Assembly: GCA_018263655.1 (NCBI GenBank)
Contig: JAANWY010000223.1
Coordinates: 1-17,737 of the forward strand
DNA length: 17,737 bases
Direction of reading: 5' to 3'
Origin: Anaerolineales bacterium
GTDB taxonomy: Bacteria > Chloroflexota > Anaerolineae > Epilineales > JAANWY01
The notes under the pieces: generated by a model
Databases searched by the model: none
The model's input: only the letters and a program-made list of their open reading frames with translations
What the model was told of the DNA's origin: nothing
Part shown: positions 7,199-13,862 of the stretch, piece by piece
How the letters are laid out: each line of letters begins with the position of its first letter
Position numbering within the stretch: position 1 is the stretch's first letter
Made by a program: the position numbers and the translations under genes

Positions 7199-7612
7199 TC
7201 AGGTGTTGCCTTCCACGTCCTCCACCAGACCCTCCATCTCGAGCGTGGTGGTGATGTTCACGCAACCCCCGATACTGCGGGCAACGGGACAATGCTCGGC
7301 ATGAAAGCCGTGGACGCGCTCCGCCACATCCCGTTTGTCCGGCGCAACCGGCAGGTGATAAGTCACGTGAATGCGCCGGATCACCAGTACGTTGTTCTCC
7401 TTCTCGATTTCGCCGACGGTCTCCGACACCAGCCGACCCTCGCCGGCCGGAATTCCACGCGCTTCCAGCGCGCCACCAAAGGTGCCGGTCAGTCAGCCCG
7501 CTGCGGCGGCCACGACGTAGTCCAGTGTCGTGGCATGTGGTTCATGGACCTCCGGATCCACCCCGTAGTGCTCAGCAACCTCGGAGTGAGCACCGAAGAG
7601 CGCAGGTTTCAT
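7199..7612 (-). pseudogene. OsmC-family peroxide-reductase-like gene with TGA at the catalytic Cys codon
   Basis: From ATG 7612 to the stop at 7201-7199 the minus strand is one frame of 137 codons apart from a TGA at 7495-7493. Before it reads 'HATTLDYVVAAAAG' and after it 'LTGTFGGALEARGIPAGEG'. These flank the position of the first redox Cys in OsmC/Ohr proteins (E. coli OsmC 'AHAAC'). The second conserved Cys is present in 'HAEHCPVARSIGG'. OsmC proteins reduce organic peroxides with these two Cys. TGA exactly at the Cys codon allows two readings: selenocysteine, or a Cys-to-stop nonsense change. A hairpin 27 nt downstream could be a SECIS. The N-terminus is ~20 residues shorter than in E. 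coli OsmC and abuts another gene fragment, which favours decay. I see no ribosome-binding site. Confidence 0.6.
7458..7472 (-). promoter_or_regulatory. Candidate SECIS-like hairpin downstream of the OsmC TGA
   Basis: On the minus strand CGCGCU-GGA-AGCGCG forms a 6-bp stem with a GGA loop. The loop starts 27 nt after the UGA, inside the spacing usual for bacterial SECIS elements, and begins with G as those loops do. GC-rich DNA makes such hairpins by chance, so this is only suggestive. Confidence 0.3.
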
Positions 7613-7653
7613 ACAGGTACGTATGCCCGACGCAAGGGACCTTTTACGCGCTC

Positions 7654-7906
7654 GATACGTACGTGGAGCGGAACGTGCCGTCGGGGCGTGTGGGATTACA
7701 TGCTGGGCGGCTACCCCGTCATCAAAAAGTGGATCTCCTACCGCGAGGAGCGCGTGCTGGGCCGCCACCTCCGCCCCGAGGAAGCCCGCGCTGTCACGGA
7801 CATCGTCCGCCGCATCACGGCGATTGTGATGATGGGGCCGGCGCTGGATGAAGTCTACGCGGCCGTCAAGCGTGCCGGCTTCGATCGGCCGCCGCGCATT
7901 GGGTGA
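7654..7906 (+). pseudogene. C-terminal remnant of a type ISP restriction-modification enzyme
   Basis: The plus-strand frame from 7688 to the stop at 7904-7906 reads 'VWDYMLGGYPVIKKWISYRE', then 'LGRHLRPEEARAVTDIVRRI' and 'GPALDEVYAAVKRAGF'. This is the characteristic C-terminus of type ISP (single-polypeptide) restriction-modification enzymes and related N6-adenine methylases. The preceding piece ('DTYVERNVPSG', 7654-7686) is in another frame, so one extra base near 7687 shifts the frame. All catalytic parts (helicase, methylase) are missing. The remnant begins next to the truncated 5' end of the OsmC gene, marking an old recombination joint. Confidence 0.65.
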
Positions 7907-7910
7907 TACA

Positions 7911-7939
7911 TTGCAATAATTTGCCATTTATGATAATAT
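7911..7939 (+). promoter_or_regulatory. Likely sigma-70 promoter giving a leaderless abiEi transcript
   Basis: TTGCAA (7911-7916), a 17-bp spacer and TAATAT (7934-7939) lie in a short AT-rich island. The -10 ends 6 nt before ATG 7946 and there is no Shine-Dalgarno sequence, so transcription would start at or next to the start codon. Confidence 0.5.
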
Positions 7940-7945
7940 ATCTGC

Positions 7946-8587
7946 ATGACGTTTGACGAACTACTCGAAATTGTAGGTAATGAACCGGTATTTGAGACCA
8001 GTTTGCTCCTAGCCGGCGATGTCGACCCGCAAAACGTCCGCCGGCAACTCTCGCGCTGGACGAAGGCCGGCAAGCTGTATCAGCTGCGGCGCGGCCTCTA
8101 TGCGCTGGCGCCCCCCTACCAGAAAGTCAAGCCCCACCCGTTTCTCATCGCCAACCGCATGGTGCAGAGCTCCTACGTCAGCCGGCAGTCGGCGCTGGCC
8201 TACTACGGCTTGATTCCCGAGTACGTACCGGTCACGACCAGCATCACGACGGGCCGGCCGGCAAGCTGGGACACCCCGCTCGGCAGCTTCGCATTCCGTC
8301 ACGTGAAGCCAGAGTTTTTCGATGGCTATCAACTCATCGACGTTGCGCGAGATCAGCCGGCGTACGTCGCCACACTGGAGAAGGCGTTGTTAGACCTGAT
8401 TTACCTGCATCCAGGTACGGACTCACCGGAGTATTTACAGGAACTGCGCCTGCAAAACTTGGATCAACTCGATCTGGACGAACTGCAACGGCAAGCTGAA
8501 GATGCCGGCAGCCCTAAATTGCGACGCGCAGCCGCCATCGTGGCTGAACTAGCTCAAACCGAGGTTCTGGAGTACGAGACGCTGTGA
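7946..8587 (+). CDS. abiEi: AbiEi-type antitoxin/transcriptional regulator
   Basis: This encodes 213 residues with an N-terminal winged-helix region (about 5-60: 'NVRRQLSRWTKAGKLYQLRR', GLYALAPP) and the C-terminal AbiEi domain ('SYVSRQSALAYYGLIPEYVP', 'FRHVKPEFFDGYQLIDVA', 'ATLEKALLDLIYLHPG'). AbiEi is the antitoxin of type IV AbiE systems; in studied cases it also represses its own operon by binding repeats at the promoter. The next gene starts on an overlapping GTGA, the normal abiEi-abiEii arrangement, but that toxin gene is cut short. The antitoxin therefore appears to be an orphan that may persist as a regulator. The AT-rich promoter directly upstream is where it would bind. Confidence 0.85.
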   Translation: MTFDELLEIVGNEPVFETSLLLAGDVDPQNVRRQLSRWTKAGKLYQLRRGLYALAPPYQKVKPHPFLIANRMVQSSYVSRQSALAYYGLIPEYVPVTTSITTGRPASWDTPLGSFAFRHVKPEFFDGYQLIDVARDQPAYVATLEKALLDLIYLHPGTDSPEYLQELRLQNLDQLDLDELQRQAEDAGSPKLRRAAAIVAELAQTEVLEYETL

Positions 8588-8790
8588 AAGAGTACCTTGT
8601 CCAACTCGCTGGCGAACAATCAACGCCGGCCCAAGCGCAAAACGTTGCCCGCGAGTACCTACAGGCCAGAATTCTGGGGAGCCTACAGCGCGCCGGAGCC
8701 ATGATTCCGCTAGCTTTCCACGGCGGAACCGCGCTCCGCTTTCTCTACGCCAGTGCTCGGTTGGCCGGTGCGGATTTGGTGGGGGTTTAG
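8584..8790 (+). pseudogene. Truncated AbiEii nucleotidyltransferase toxin
   Basis: A GTG start overlaps the abiEi stop (GTGA). Residues 1-60 match the AbiEii N-terminus: 'AREYLQARILGSLQRAGAMI', then 'PLAFHGGTALRFLYASAR' with the GGTALR nucleotidyltransferase motif. After that the family continues with a Ser-x-Asp-Leu-Asp-Phe metal-binding motif; here the frame ends with LAGADLVGV and a stop at 68 codons, against roughly 270-300 for the family. Without the catalytic Asp pair the toxin cannot work. The break point (about 8755-8790) is also where GC content drops and the defence island starts. Confidence 0.8.
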
Positions 8791-8793
8791 GGA

Positions 8794-10497
8794 ATGATTC
8801 AACAACAGATTCCGTGTGAGTTGAGTACTGTACAAGCTGAGCTTGTCGTTGATGAACCAAGCAGACTTGATATCGTAGCGAATCCACAGGATGGGTTGGC
8901 AAAGTGGCGCTTACTTGAACAATCAACCTATGAACTGATCTTGCGCGGAATCGGTAATCGAGAAATTGAAGTTTGGATAGGCGACAGGTCTGTCACCGAC
9001 GCTGTTCGGGTCGTTGGTGACGGTGCCTATTGTCAGCTCAATTGGGGAAACTTCGTCGGGGCGTCTCGTATACGGGTCGACCTAGCGGGACATACCACAG
9101 TTGATCTGCCCGTCGAGGTGCGTTCCTACAACTTAGAGTATCAGACACACTACCGTCGGTTGCTGGATGACCTGGCCGAGAAATTGGCAGCGTTGTGCTT
9201 CGCCTACCAAGTGCCCACAACCACACTTGCCGAAGTGAAGGTCCAAGAAACGACCACGCCCTACCTCACCTATCTGTTGGTCGCCCATTTGATGCATCCT
9301 CAAAGATTGCCGGCTGCATTACAGAGAATTACCCTTGAACCTCACCGACAGTTAGTACGTGAATCCATTTGGCGCGAGTTCAGTGCTGCACGCAATGTAT
9401 CTTCTCGTACTATTCGCAGTATCGTTATCCACGGCGAACATTTAGCCCCTTACCAAGGTGGGGCGGCAATCCAGTCATTACGTCAGTCGTTGGCAGGGCA
9501 CGTTCCCTTACAGCTACACGATGAACGTACACGAATCGACCTAGACACACCGCCAAACCGCTTTGTGCGCCATGCGTTGGAAACGCTCAGCCGCAAGTTG
9601 TTGAAGCTAGAGCAGGTATTCGGTGAGGCTAGTCGGAAGCTTAATGAGCCACCGGAACAAGTGCAATCGCTGATTCAAGACTGTCGCCGTTGGTCTCGTG
9701 AAGTTGCGGGTTTCCTGCGCGCACCGTATCTCGAAGAGACAGGGCGTCTGGACACATTTCCGCTTCACTCACAAGTATTGCTTAGACAAGATGGCTATCG
9801 TCAAGTCCGAGACATGTATCTGCGCCTTTTGCTTACCGCACATGTGAGGTGGACTTCTCTTGAGGATTTACTGCGACTGCCCAACAAAGACCTCGCTACG
9901 CTCTACGAATATTGGTGTTGCTTTGCGTTGGCCGACGCCACTGCTAAACTTCTGAAGATCGAACCGGATTGGTCTGGAGTGCTGTCTGTCGAAAGGGGAA
10001 TCTATGAGATCCGATTGAATCAGCAAGGCCGCTTTCGGATTCCGCTCGGAAATGTTACGCTGGACTACAATCCTTGGTTTAGGCATAATCACGACGGCGG
10101 TCACGGCTCCTACTCGGTGAACCTCCGTCCTGATTTCGCATTCAGCCGTGGCGGCCGTCATTGGATCTTTGATGCCAAGTACCGGGTCAATAGCAGCGAG
10201 ATTATGGAGACGTTCCAGTCGAGTAGCGAAGTAGAAGCAGACGGTGAAGGGGAAGATCAAATTCGCTCTTTCAAAACAGCAGACCTCTACAAGATGCATA
10301 CCTATCGAGATGCAATCGAAGGCGCTGTGGCAGTTTTCACGCTTTATCCGGGCAACGATTTTCGCGCCTTCGGGACTGATGGAGAAATCTATGTCCAGCC
10401 GGCGGAGATGCCGGCAGACTTTTCGGGTGTAGGCGCTGTCCCACTCCTGCCTGGGCAGACAGCCACGCTGGAAGAGTTTCTGAAACGTATTTTCTAG
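8794..10497 (+). CDS. DUF2357 / McrC-like protein with PD-(D/E)XK (PDDEXK_7-type) nuclease domain
   Basis: This encodes 567 residues from ATG 8794, with G-rich sequence just upstream. A DUF2357-like N-terminal and middle region (about 1-330) contains 'EVRSYNLEYQTHYRRLLDDL' and 'PNRFVRHALETLSRKL'. A helical 'TLYEYWCCFALAD' segment follows. The C-terminal nuclease has Asp447 in 'NLRPDFAF', the pair Asp460-Ala-Lys462 in 'WIFDAKYR', and a downstream 'KMHTYRDAI' helix, the usual order of a PD-(D/E)XK fold. Such proteins are commonly encoded beside McrB-like AAA+ motors as the cutting subunit of modification-dependent restriction. That is the case here: the motor gene starts 15 nt after its stop. 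Codon use is less GC-rich than the flanking genes, suggesting transfer. The sequence looks intact. Confidence 0.8.
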   Translation: MIQQQIPCELSTVQAELVVDEPSRLDIVANPQDGLAKWRLLEQSTYELILRGIGNREIEVWIGDRSVTDAVRVVGDGAYCQLNWGNFVGASRIRVDLAGHTTVDLPVEVRSYNLEYQTHYRRLLDDLAEKLAALCFAYQVPTTTLAEVKVQETTTPYLTYLLVAHLMHPQRLPAALQRITLEPHRQLVRESIWREFSAARNVSSRTIRSIVIHGEHLAPYQGGAAIQSLRQSLAGHVPLQLHDERTRIDLDTPPNRFVRHALETLSRKLLKLEQVFGEASRKLNEPPEQVQSLIQDCRRWSREVAGFLRAPYLEETGRLDTFPLHSQVLLRQDGYRQVRDMYLRLLLTAHVRWTSLEDLLRLPNKDLATLYEYWCCFALADATAKLLKIEPDWSGVLSVERGIYEIRLNQQGRFRIPLGNVTLDYNPWFRHNHDGGHGSYSVNLRPDFAFSRGGRHWIFDAKYRVNSSEIMETFQSSSEVEADGEGEDQIRSFKTADLYKMHTYRDAIEGAVAVFTLYPGNDFRAFGTDGEIYVQPAEMPADFSGVGAVPLLPGQTATLEEFLKRIF

Positions 10498-10512
10498 TTT
10501 GGGGGGACTGGC

Positions 10513-11442
10513 ATGAGTGATGATCAGACGATAGACACTCAAGCTTTGAACGAACTGATGCGCCGACCTCTGGATGATCCAAGCCTTCTTGATGCATCCG
10601 CGTGGCGTGAGACGGTGTTGGCTGTCACTCGACCGTTGCTGGAGCGAGTGCGTCAAGAGTTTGCGCGTAAGCGACCAGGACAAGCGGAATTCAGCTTCTC
10701 CGATCGTTCTGACATAAAAAGCAGACGACAGAACTATGATTCGATGTTTGCGATCGAGGATTCAGGATCGCCCAAAGTTGCCGTATCGATCGGCCTCGAT
10801 GATCGTACTGATGAGCACACCCATCATCTATTCGCCGGTCTTTACCTCTGGGGCCGCAAGGATCACATTGAAGAAGTACACAGCAATCTCAAACGACAGG
10901 GCGTGCTGCGTCCCGATGATGAAATCTATCAGAAGTCTGGGAAAGCGTTCAGCGGCACATCATTATGTGCTGGCTTATTTCTCTCCCCAGAGGAAGTGAG
11001 CCAAGCGGAGCCCGATGAGCTCGTCGATCAGATCGTCGACACATTGGTGGAATGGGGAGATCGTCTAGCGGAATCGAACGAGAGGCAGCCCAGCAATTCG
11101 GAGGAGGTAGCTCAACCAAGGGAGGAGGTAGCACCCTCGACGCCGATCATTGATCGACTCGAGAGCTTCATGTTGGCACGTGGGTTCTTCTTTCCCCGCG
11201 ACTTACTCGCGAGTTACTACCTCGCACTCCAGAGCAAGCCATTTGTAGTTCTAAGCGGCATCAGTGGTACCGGCAAGACCAAACTGGCGCAGCTATTCTC
11301 CGAATTCATGAATCCAGAACCAATGAGTCGAGCCTTTGTACCGGTGCGACCCGACTGGACTGATCCACGTGGGCTAATCGGCTTTCATCATCTACTCACT
11401 GGAATGTACCATAGCACCGGCTTCTTAGAACTCCTTCTGTAG
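10513..11442 (+). CDS. McrB-like AAA+ motor, N-terminal part, ended by an in-frame TAG
   Basis: This encodes 309 residues. The first ~200 form a domain I do not recognise ('YDSMFAIEDSGSPKVAVSIG', 'HHLFAGLYLWGRKDHI'), possibly the DNA-recognition part, followed by an acidic linker. The AAA+ module begins near residue 215 and carries Walker A GISGTGKT at 249-256 ('FVVLSGISGTGKTKLAQLF') and 'FVPVRPDWTDPRGLIGFHH'. The frame stops at TAG 11440-11442. The same frame continues without a gap into the Walker B and sensor regions, so this is the first half of one gene of about 670 codons. Alone it has no Walker B and should not hydrolyse NTP. A GGGGGGA stretch lies just upstream of ATG 10513. Confidence 0.8.
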   Translation: MSDDQTIDTQALNELMRRPLDDPSLLDASAWRETVLAVTRPLLERVRQEFARKRPGQAEFSFSDRSDIKSRRQNYDSMFAIEDSGSPKVAVSIGLDDRTDEHTHHLFAGLYLWGRKDHIEEVHSNLKRQGVLRPDDEIYQKSGKAFSGTSLCAGLFLSPEEVSQAEPDELVDQIVDTLVEWGDRLAESNERQPSNSEEVAQPREEVAPSTPIIDRLESFMLARGFFFPRDLLASYYLALQSKPFVVLSGISGTGKTKLAQLFSEFMNPEPMSRAFVPVRPDWTDPRGLIGFHHLLTGMYHSTGFLELLL

Positions 11443-11478
11443 GCTCATTGCGATACGGATCGACATCCGCATTTCGTT

Positions 11479-12525
11479 TTGTTGGACGAGATGAATCTAG
11501 CCCGTGTGGAATATTACTTCTCCGATTTTCTTAGCACCATGGAAAGCCGGCAGTTTTCTGGATCTCAAGGAAAGACCGAGGTTGATCAAGCTACATTTCC
11601 ACTGCACGATCAACCGCGTTGCTTGCTGACAACCGGACATGAAACTGGCGCGGCAGAGTTTTATAGTTCTGAAGCGGATCAAAAAGCCTGTGTAGTCAAC
11701 TGCGAAGGCTGTCCGTTCGCATGTTTTGTCGAGAGAGATTATTGGCACGACGGCAAAATAGATTATTCGGACGCTCGTACAAGGGGTTTCGACCCTCTCG
11801 ACTTTGTGCCTCCAAGAGTGACTGTGCCATTGAACGCGTTCTTTACGGGCACAGTGAACGTCGACGAGACGACTTACAGCTTCAGCCCAAAGGTACTCGA
11901 CCGAGCCAGCGTACTTGAGTTTAACAAAGTCGACCTGGTTCGCTACTTCGAACCGAGAGCAACCAAACAGGATGCACGACCGGCGACCAGCGAGGATTTG
12001 GGCCAGTGGACTCTCGATTACAGCTATCCGTTCACCGCCACCGGGCGAAGCAGCTTTGCTAGAGAATCAGCCGAACTGGCTCCATATCGTATACAACTAG
12101 CGGCGTTAGTGAAGCTCCTTGCTGAACATCATATGCACTTTGGCTATCGAGTGGCTGACGAGATACTGACTTTCCTGGCCAATTCTCAGCGTTTGGGTGA
12201 TCCCAAGTTTACATTGCCGAGGGCCTTCGATCGAGCGTTGTTGCACAAGGTCTTGCCGAAATCTCACGGGTCCAGGCCGAGATTGCGCCGTCCGCTGCTG
12301 GCTCTGCTGGCGTTTTGCGCGGAGGCTGGCGAGCCCCTGGAAAACGACACTGCATCCAGTGTAAGCGCTCGGATCGATAATCAAGTTGATGATTGGGAAG
12401 GCGAGACTGTCGAGACTCTAACCCCCACTATGGATATGGGAGCACGTCTACCCGAGACAGCGCAGAAAGTCTTGCGTTTGCTCAGAGATCTGGATCTAGA
12501 GGGGTTTGCTGACGGATTGCAGTAG
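11479..12525 (+). CDS. McrB-like AAA+ motor, C-terminal part, after the in-frame TAG
   Basis: This is in the same frame as the preceding half. Between the TAG and this segment the frame reads AHCDTDRHPHFV, which fits the family sequence leading to Walker B. The segment has Walker B 'LLDEMNLARVEYYFSDFLS', an insert with four Cys (C-x3-C-x2-C-x3-C, 11689-11724), then 'FTGTVNVDETTYSFSPKVLD' (sensor 1 and the following helix, with RASVLEF). A lid/helical C-terminal domain follows ('DEILTFLANSQRLGDPKFTL'). The only starts available are TTG 11479 or ATG 11491, without a good ribosome-binding site, so separate translation is doubtful. Unless the TAG is read through, the motor is inactive. The next gene starts 27 nt downstream. 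Confidence 0.72.
   Translation: MLDEMNLARVEYYFSDFLSTMESRQFSGSQGKTEVDQATFPLHDQPRCLLTTGHETGAAEFYSSEADQKACVVNCEGCPFACFVERDYWHDGKIDYSDARTRGFDPLDFVPPRVTVPLNAFFTGTVNVDETTYSFSPKVLDRASVLEFNKVDLVRYFEPRATKQDARPATSEDLGQWTLDYSYPFTATGRSSFARESAELAPYRIQLAALVKLLAEHHMHFGYRVADEILTFLANSQRLGDPKFTLPRAFDRALLHKVLPKSHGSRPRLRRPLLALLAFCAEAGEPLENDTASSVSARIDNQVDDWEGETVETLTPTMDMGARLPETAQKVLRLLRDLDLEGFADGLQ
11689..11724 (+). other. Four-cysteine cluster inside the AAA+ domain
   Basis: Cys codons at 11689, 11701, 11710 and 11722 give C-x3-C-x2-C-x3-C ('CVVNCEGCPFACF') between Walker B and sensor 1. This could bind a zinc ion or an iron-sulfur cluster; classical McrB has no such insert as far as I know. Confidence 0.55.
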
Positions 12526-12552
12526 AGCACGAGAGGAGACGAGACATCCCAA

Positions 12553-12900
12553 ATGAGCGGACAAATCTACTTGCTTCAGGAAGATGGAACATTGCAGAGC
12601 TTGAGCGAGCAACCGTACGGCAGCGAGGACTTACTCCAAATGTTGCTGGAGAAGTACCCTGATTTGCTGGCCGGCGACCAGATCGACGAATCGGAACCGC
12701 GTCGTTGGCTGCTGGTTTCCCGCGAAGCCGGCGTGCCCAGCGAAGAGGATGGCTACGACCAGTGGTCCCTCGATCATCTCTTCCTCGACCAAGATGGCAT
12801 TCCGACGCTCGTGGAGGTTAAGCGTAGCAGTGACACCCGCATTCGCCGCGAAGTCGTCGGTCAGATGCTCGACTATGCCGCCAACGCCGTCGTCTACTGA
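12553..12900 (+). CDS. NucS-like PD-(D/E)XK domain protein, N-terminal part, ended by TGA at a Trp position
   Basis: This encodes 115 residues from ATG 12553 with GAGGAG about 14 nt upstream. The sequence 'YDQWSLDHLFLDQDGIPTLV' is followed by EVKRSSDTRIRREVVGQMLD, the E-x-K nuclease-type core also seen in NucS/DUF91-like domains. The frame ends '...AANAVVY' then TGA (12898-12900), then PVETIRAKFE in the same frame. In proteins of this type the motif reads YWPVE, so TGA replaces TGG. Together with the next segment this makes a single gene of 392 codons. Its role is unknown; such genes are often found beside restriction genes. Confidence 0.72.
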   Translation: MSGQIYLLQEDGTLQSLSEQPYGSEDLLQMLLEKYPDLLAGDQIDESEPRRWLLVSREAGVPSEEDGYDQWSLDHLFLDQDGIPTLVEVKRSSDTRIRREVVGQMLDYAANAVVY

Positions 12901-13731
12901 CCAGTTGAGACAATCCGCGCAAAGTTTGAAGCCGAATGTGAACTGCGCGAACAAGATCCGGCACAACTGATATATGAACTTGTAGGCACCACTCCCGACG
13001 AAGGCGAAGCTGTTCAGAGATTCTGGGGCCAGGTCAAGACCAATTTGCAGGCTCAACGCATCCGAATGGTCTTTGTCGCCGACGAAATCCCACCCGAGCT
13101 AAAACGCATCGTCGAGTTCTTGAACGAACAAATGGATCCGGCGGAGACGCTGGCCGTCGAAATCAGACAGTATGTCGGTGAAGACCTCAGAACATTGGTC
13201 CCGCGAGTCATTGGTCTCACGTCAGAAGCTCAGCAGAAGAAATCGAGTGGCGCTCGCGAAACCAGAGAATGGGATGAAGACTTATTTCTGGAAGAATTGC
13301 AAGCCAGAGGACAAGCCGATCAAGCAGCCGTTGCAGAGGAGATTTTTGAGTGGGCACGAGCCAGATCACTGCGCACTGCCTGGGGATCCGGTAAAGTCGA
13401 CGGTATCGCTCTCTTTATGGTCGATCAAAGCAGCGGTGCTCACTATACTTTTACGGTGCGTACGGGGTTTAAGAATCCTTATGTTCAATTGCCGTTTGGG
13501 TGGATGCAATCGACACAGCTACCTCCTTTTGACAAGGAATCTAAACGACACGAGCTGCGAGAGAGGCTTAACCATATCCGAGGCGTCAATATCCCATCAG
13601 ATGCAGTCGCTAAGTTCCCTGGCATCCACCTGTCTCAGCTTCGCGACAAGAAGGTGCTGGAGCAGTTTCTGGGAGTGTTTGATTGGTGTGTCCAAGAGAT
13701 TAGGGCGCCGGAAGAAGAGCAACAGTCATGA
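12901..13731 (+). CDS. NucS-like PD-(D/E)XK domain protein, C-terminal part, after the in-frame TGA
   Basis: This continues the same frame directly after the TGA: 'PVETIRAKFEAECELREQDP', then 'NLQAQRIRMVFVADEIPPEL', KRIVEFLNEQM and 'TLAVEIRQYVGEDLRTLVPR', the usual second half of the NucS-like region. A C-terminal domain of about 150 residues follows ('FLEELQARGQADQAAVAEEI', 'AWGSGKVDGIALFMVDQSSG'), ending in 'FLGVFDWCVQEIRA'. A TTG at 13045 is the first possible restart but no ribosome-binding site supports it. I do not recognise the C-terminal domain with certainty. Confidence 0.65.
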   Translation, partial: PVETIRAKFEAECELREQDPAQLIYELVGTTPDEGEAVQRFWGQVKTNLQAQRIRMVFVADEIPPELKRIVEFLNEQMDPAETLAVEIRQYVGEDLRTLVPRVIGLTSEAQQKKSSGARETREWDEDLFLEELQARGQADQAAVAEEIFEWARARSLRTAWGSGKVDGIALFMVDQSSGAHYTFTVRTGFKNPYVQLPFGWMQSTQLPPFDKESKRHELRERLNHIRGVNIPSDAVAKFPGIHLSQLRDKKVLEQFLGVFDWCVQEIRAPEEEQQS

Positions 13732-13862
13732 CGTTGGAGATACTAATGTTCACTGCGCGAATCCTCAAGTGCACGGATAGCCTTTGCCTCAGTTTGCGTG
13801 CCTGAACTATATGCAGGTAGAATTATGATCAATTCGCGACGAACTCGAAAGAAAGTTGAGCC
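13732..13862 (+). promoter_or_regulatory. Gap separating two units of the island; weak promoter candidate
   Basis: This 131-bp spacer contains TATGAT at 13824-13829 as a possible -10; the -35 region (cctgaa at 13801) is poor. No terminator hairpin with a T-run is visible. The spacing suggests the restriction-modification pair is transcribed separately from the genes upstream. Confidence 0.3.

Noticed and set aside
7292..7650. The 5' part of the plus-strand frame that ends in the type ISP remnant.
   Set aside because: It is antisense to the OsmC-like gene and shows no methylase or helicase sequence.
9868..10683. A 271-codon minus-strand open frame opposite the nuclease gene.
   Set aside because: No recognisable domain, and it lies antisense to a well-supported nuclease gene with conserved motifs.
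12898..12900. TGA decoded as Trp (alternative genetic code).
   Set aside because: Several intact genes in the window end in TGA (for example 1535-1537, 4168-4170, 6975-6977), so a general recoding is unlikely.
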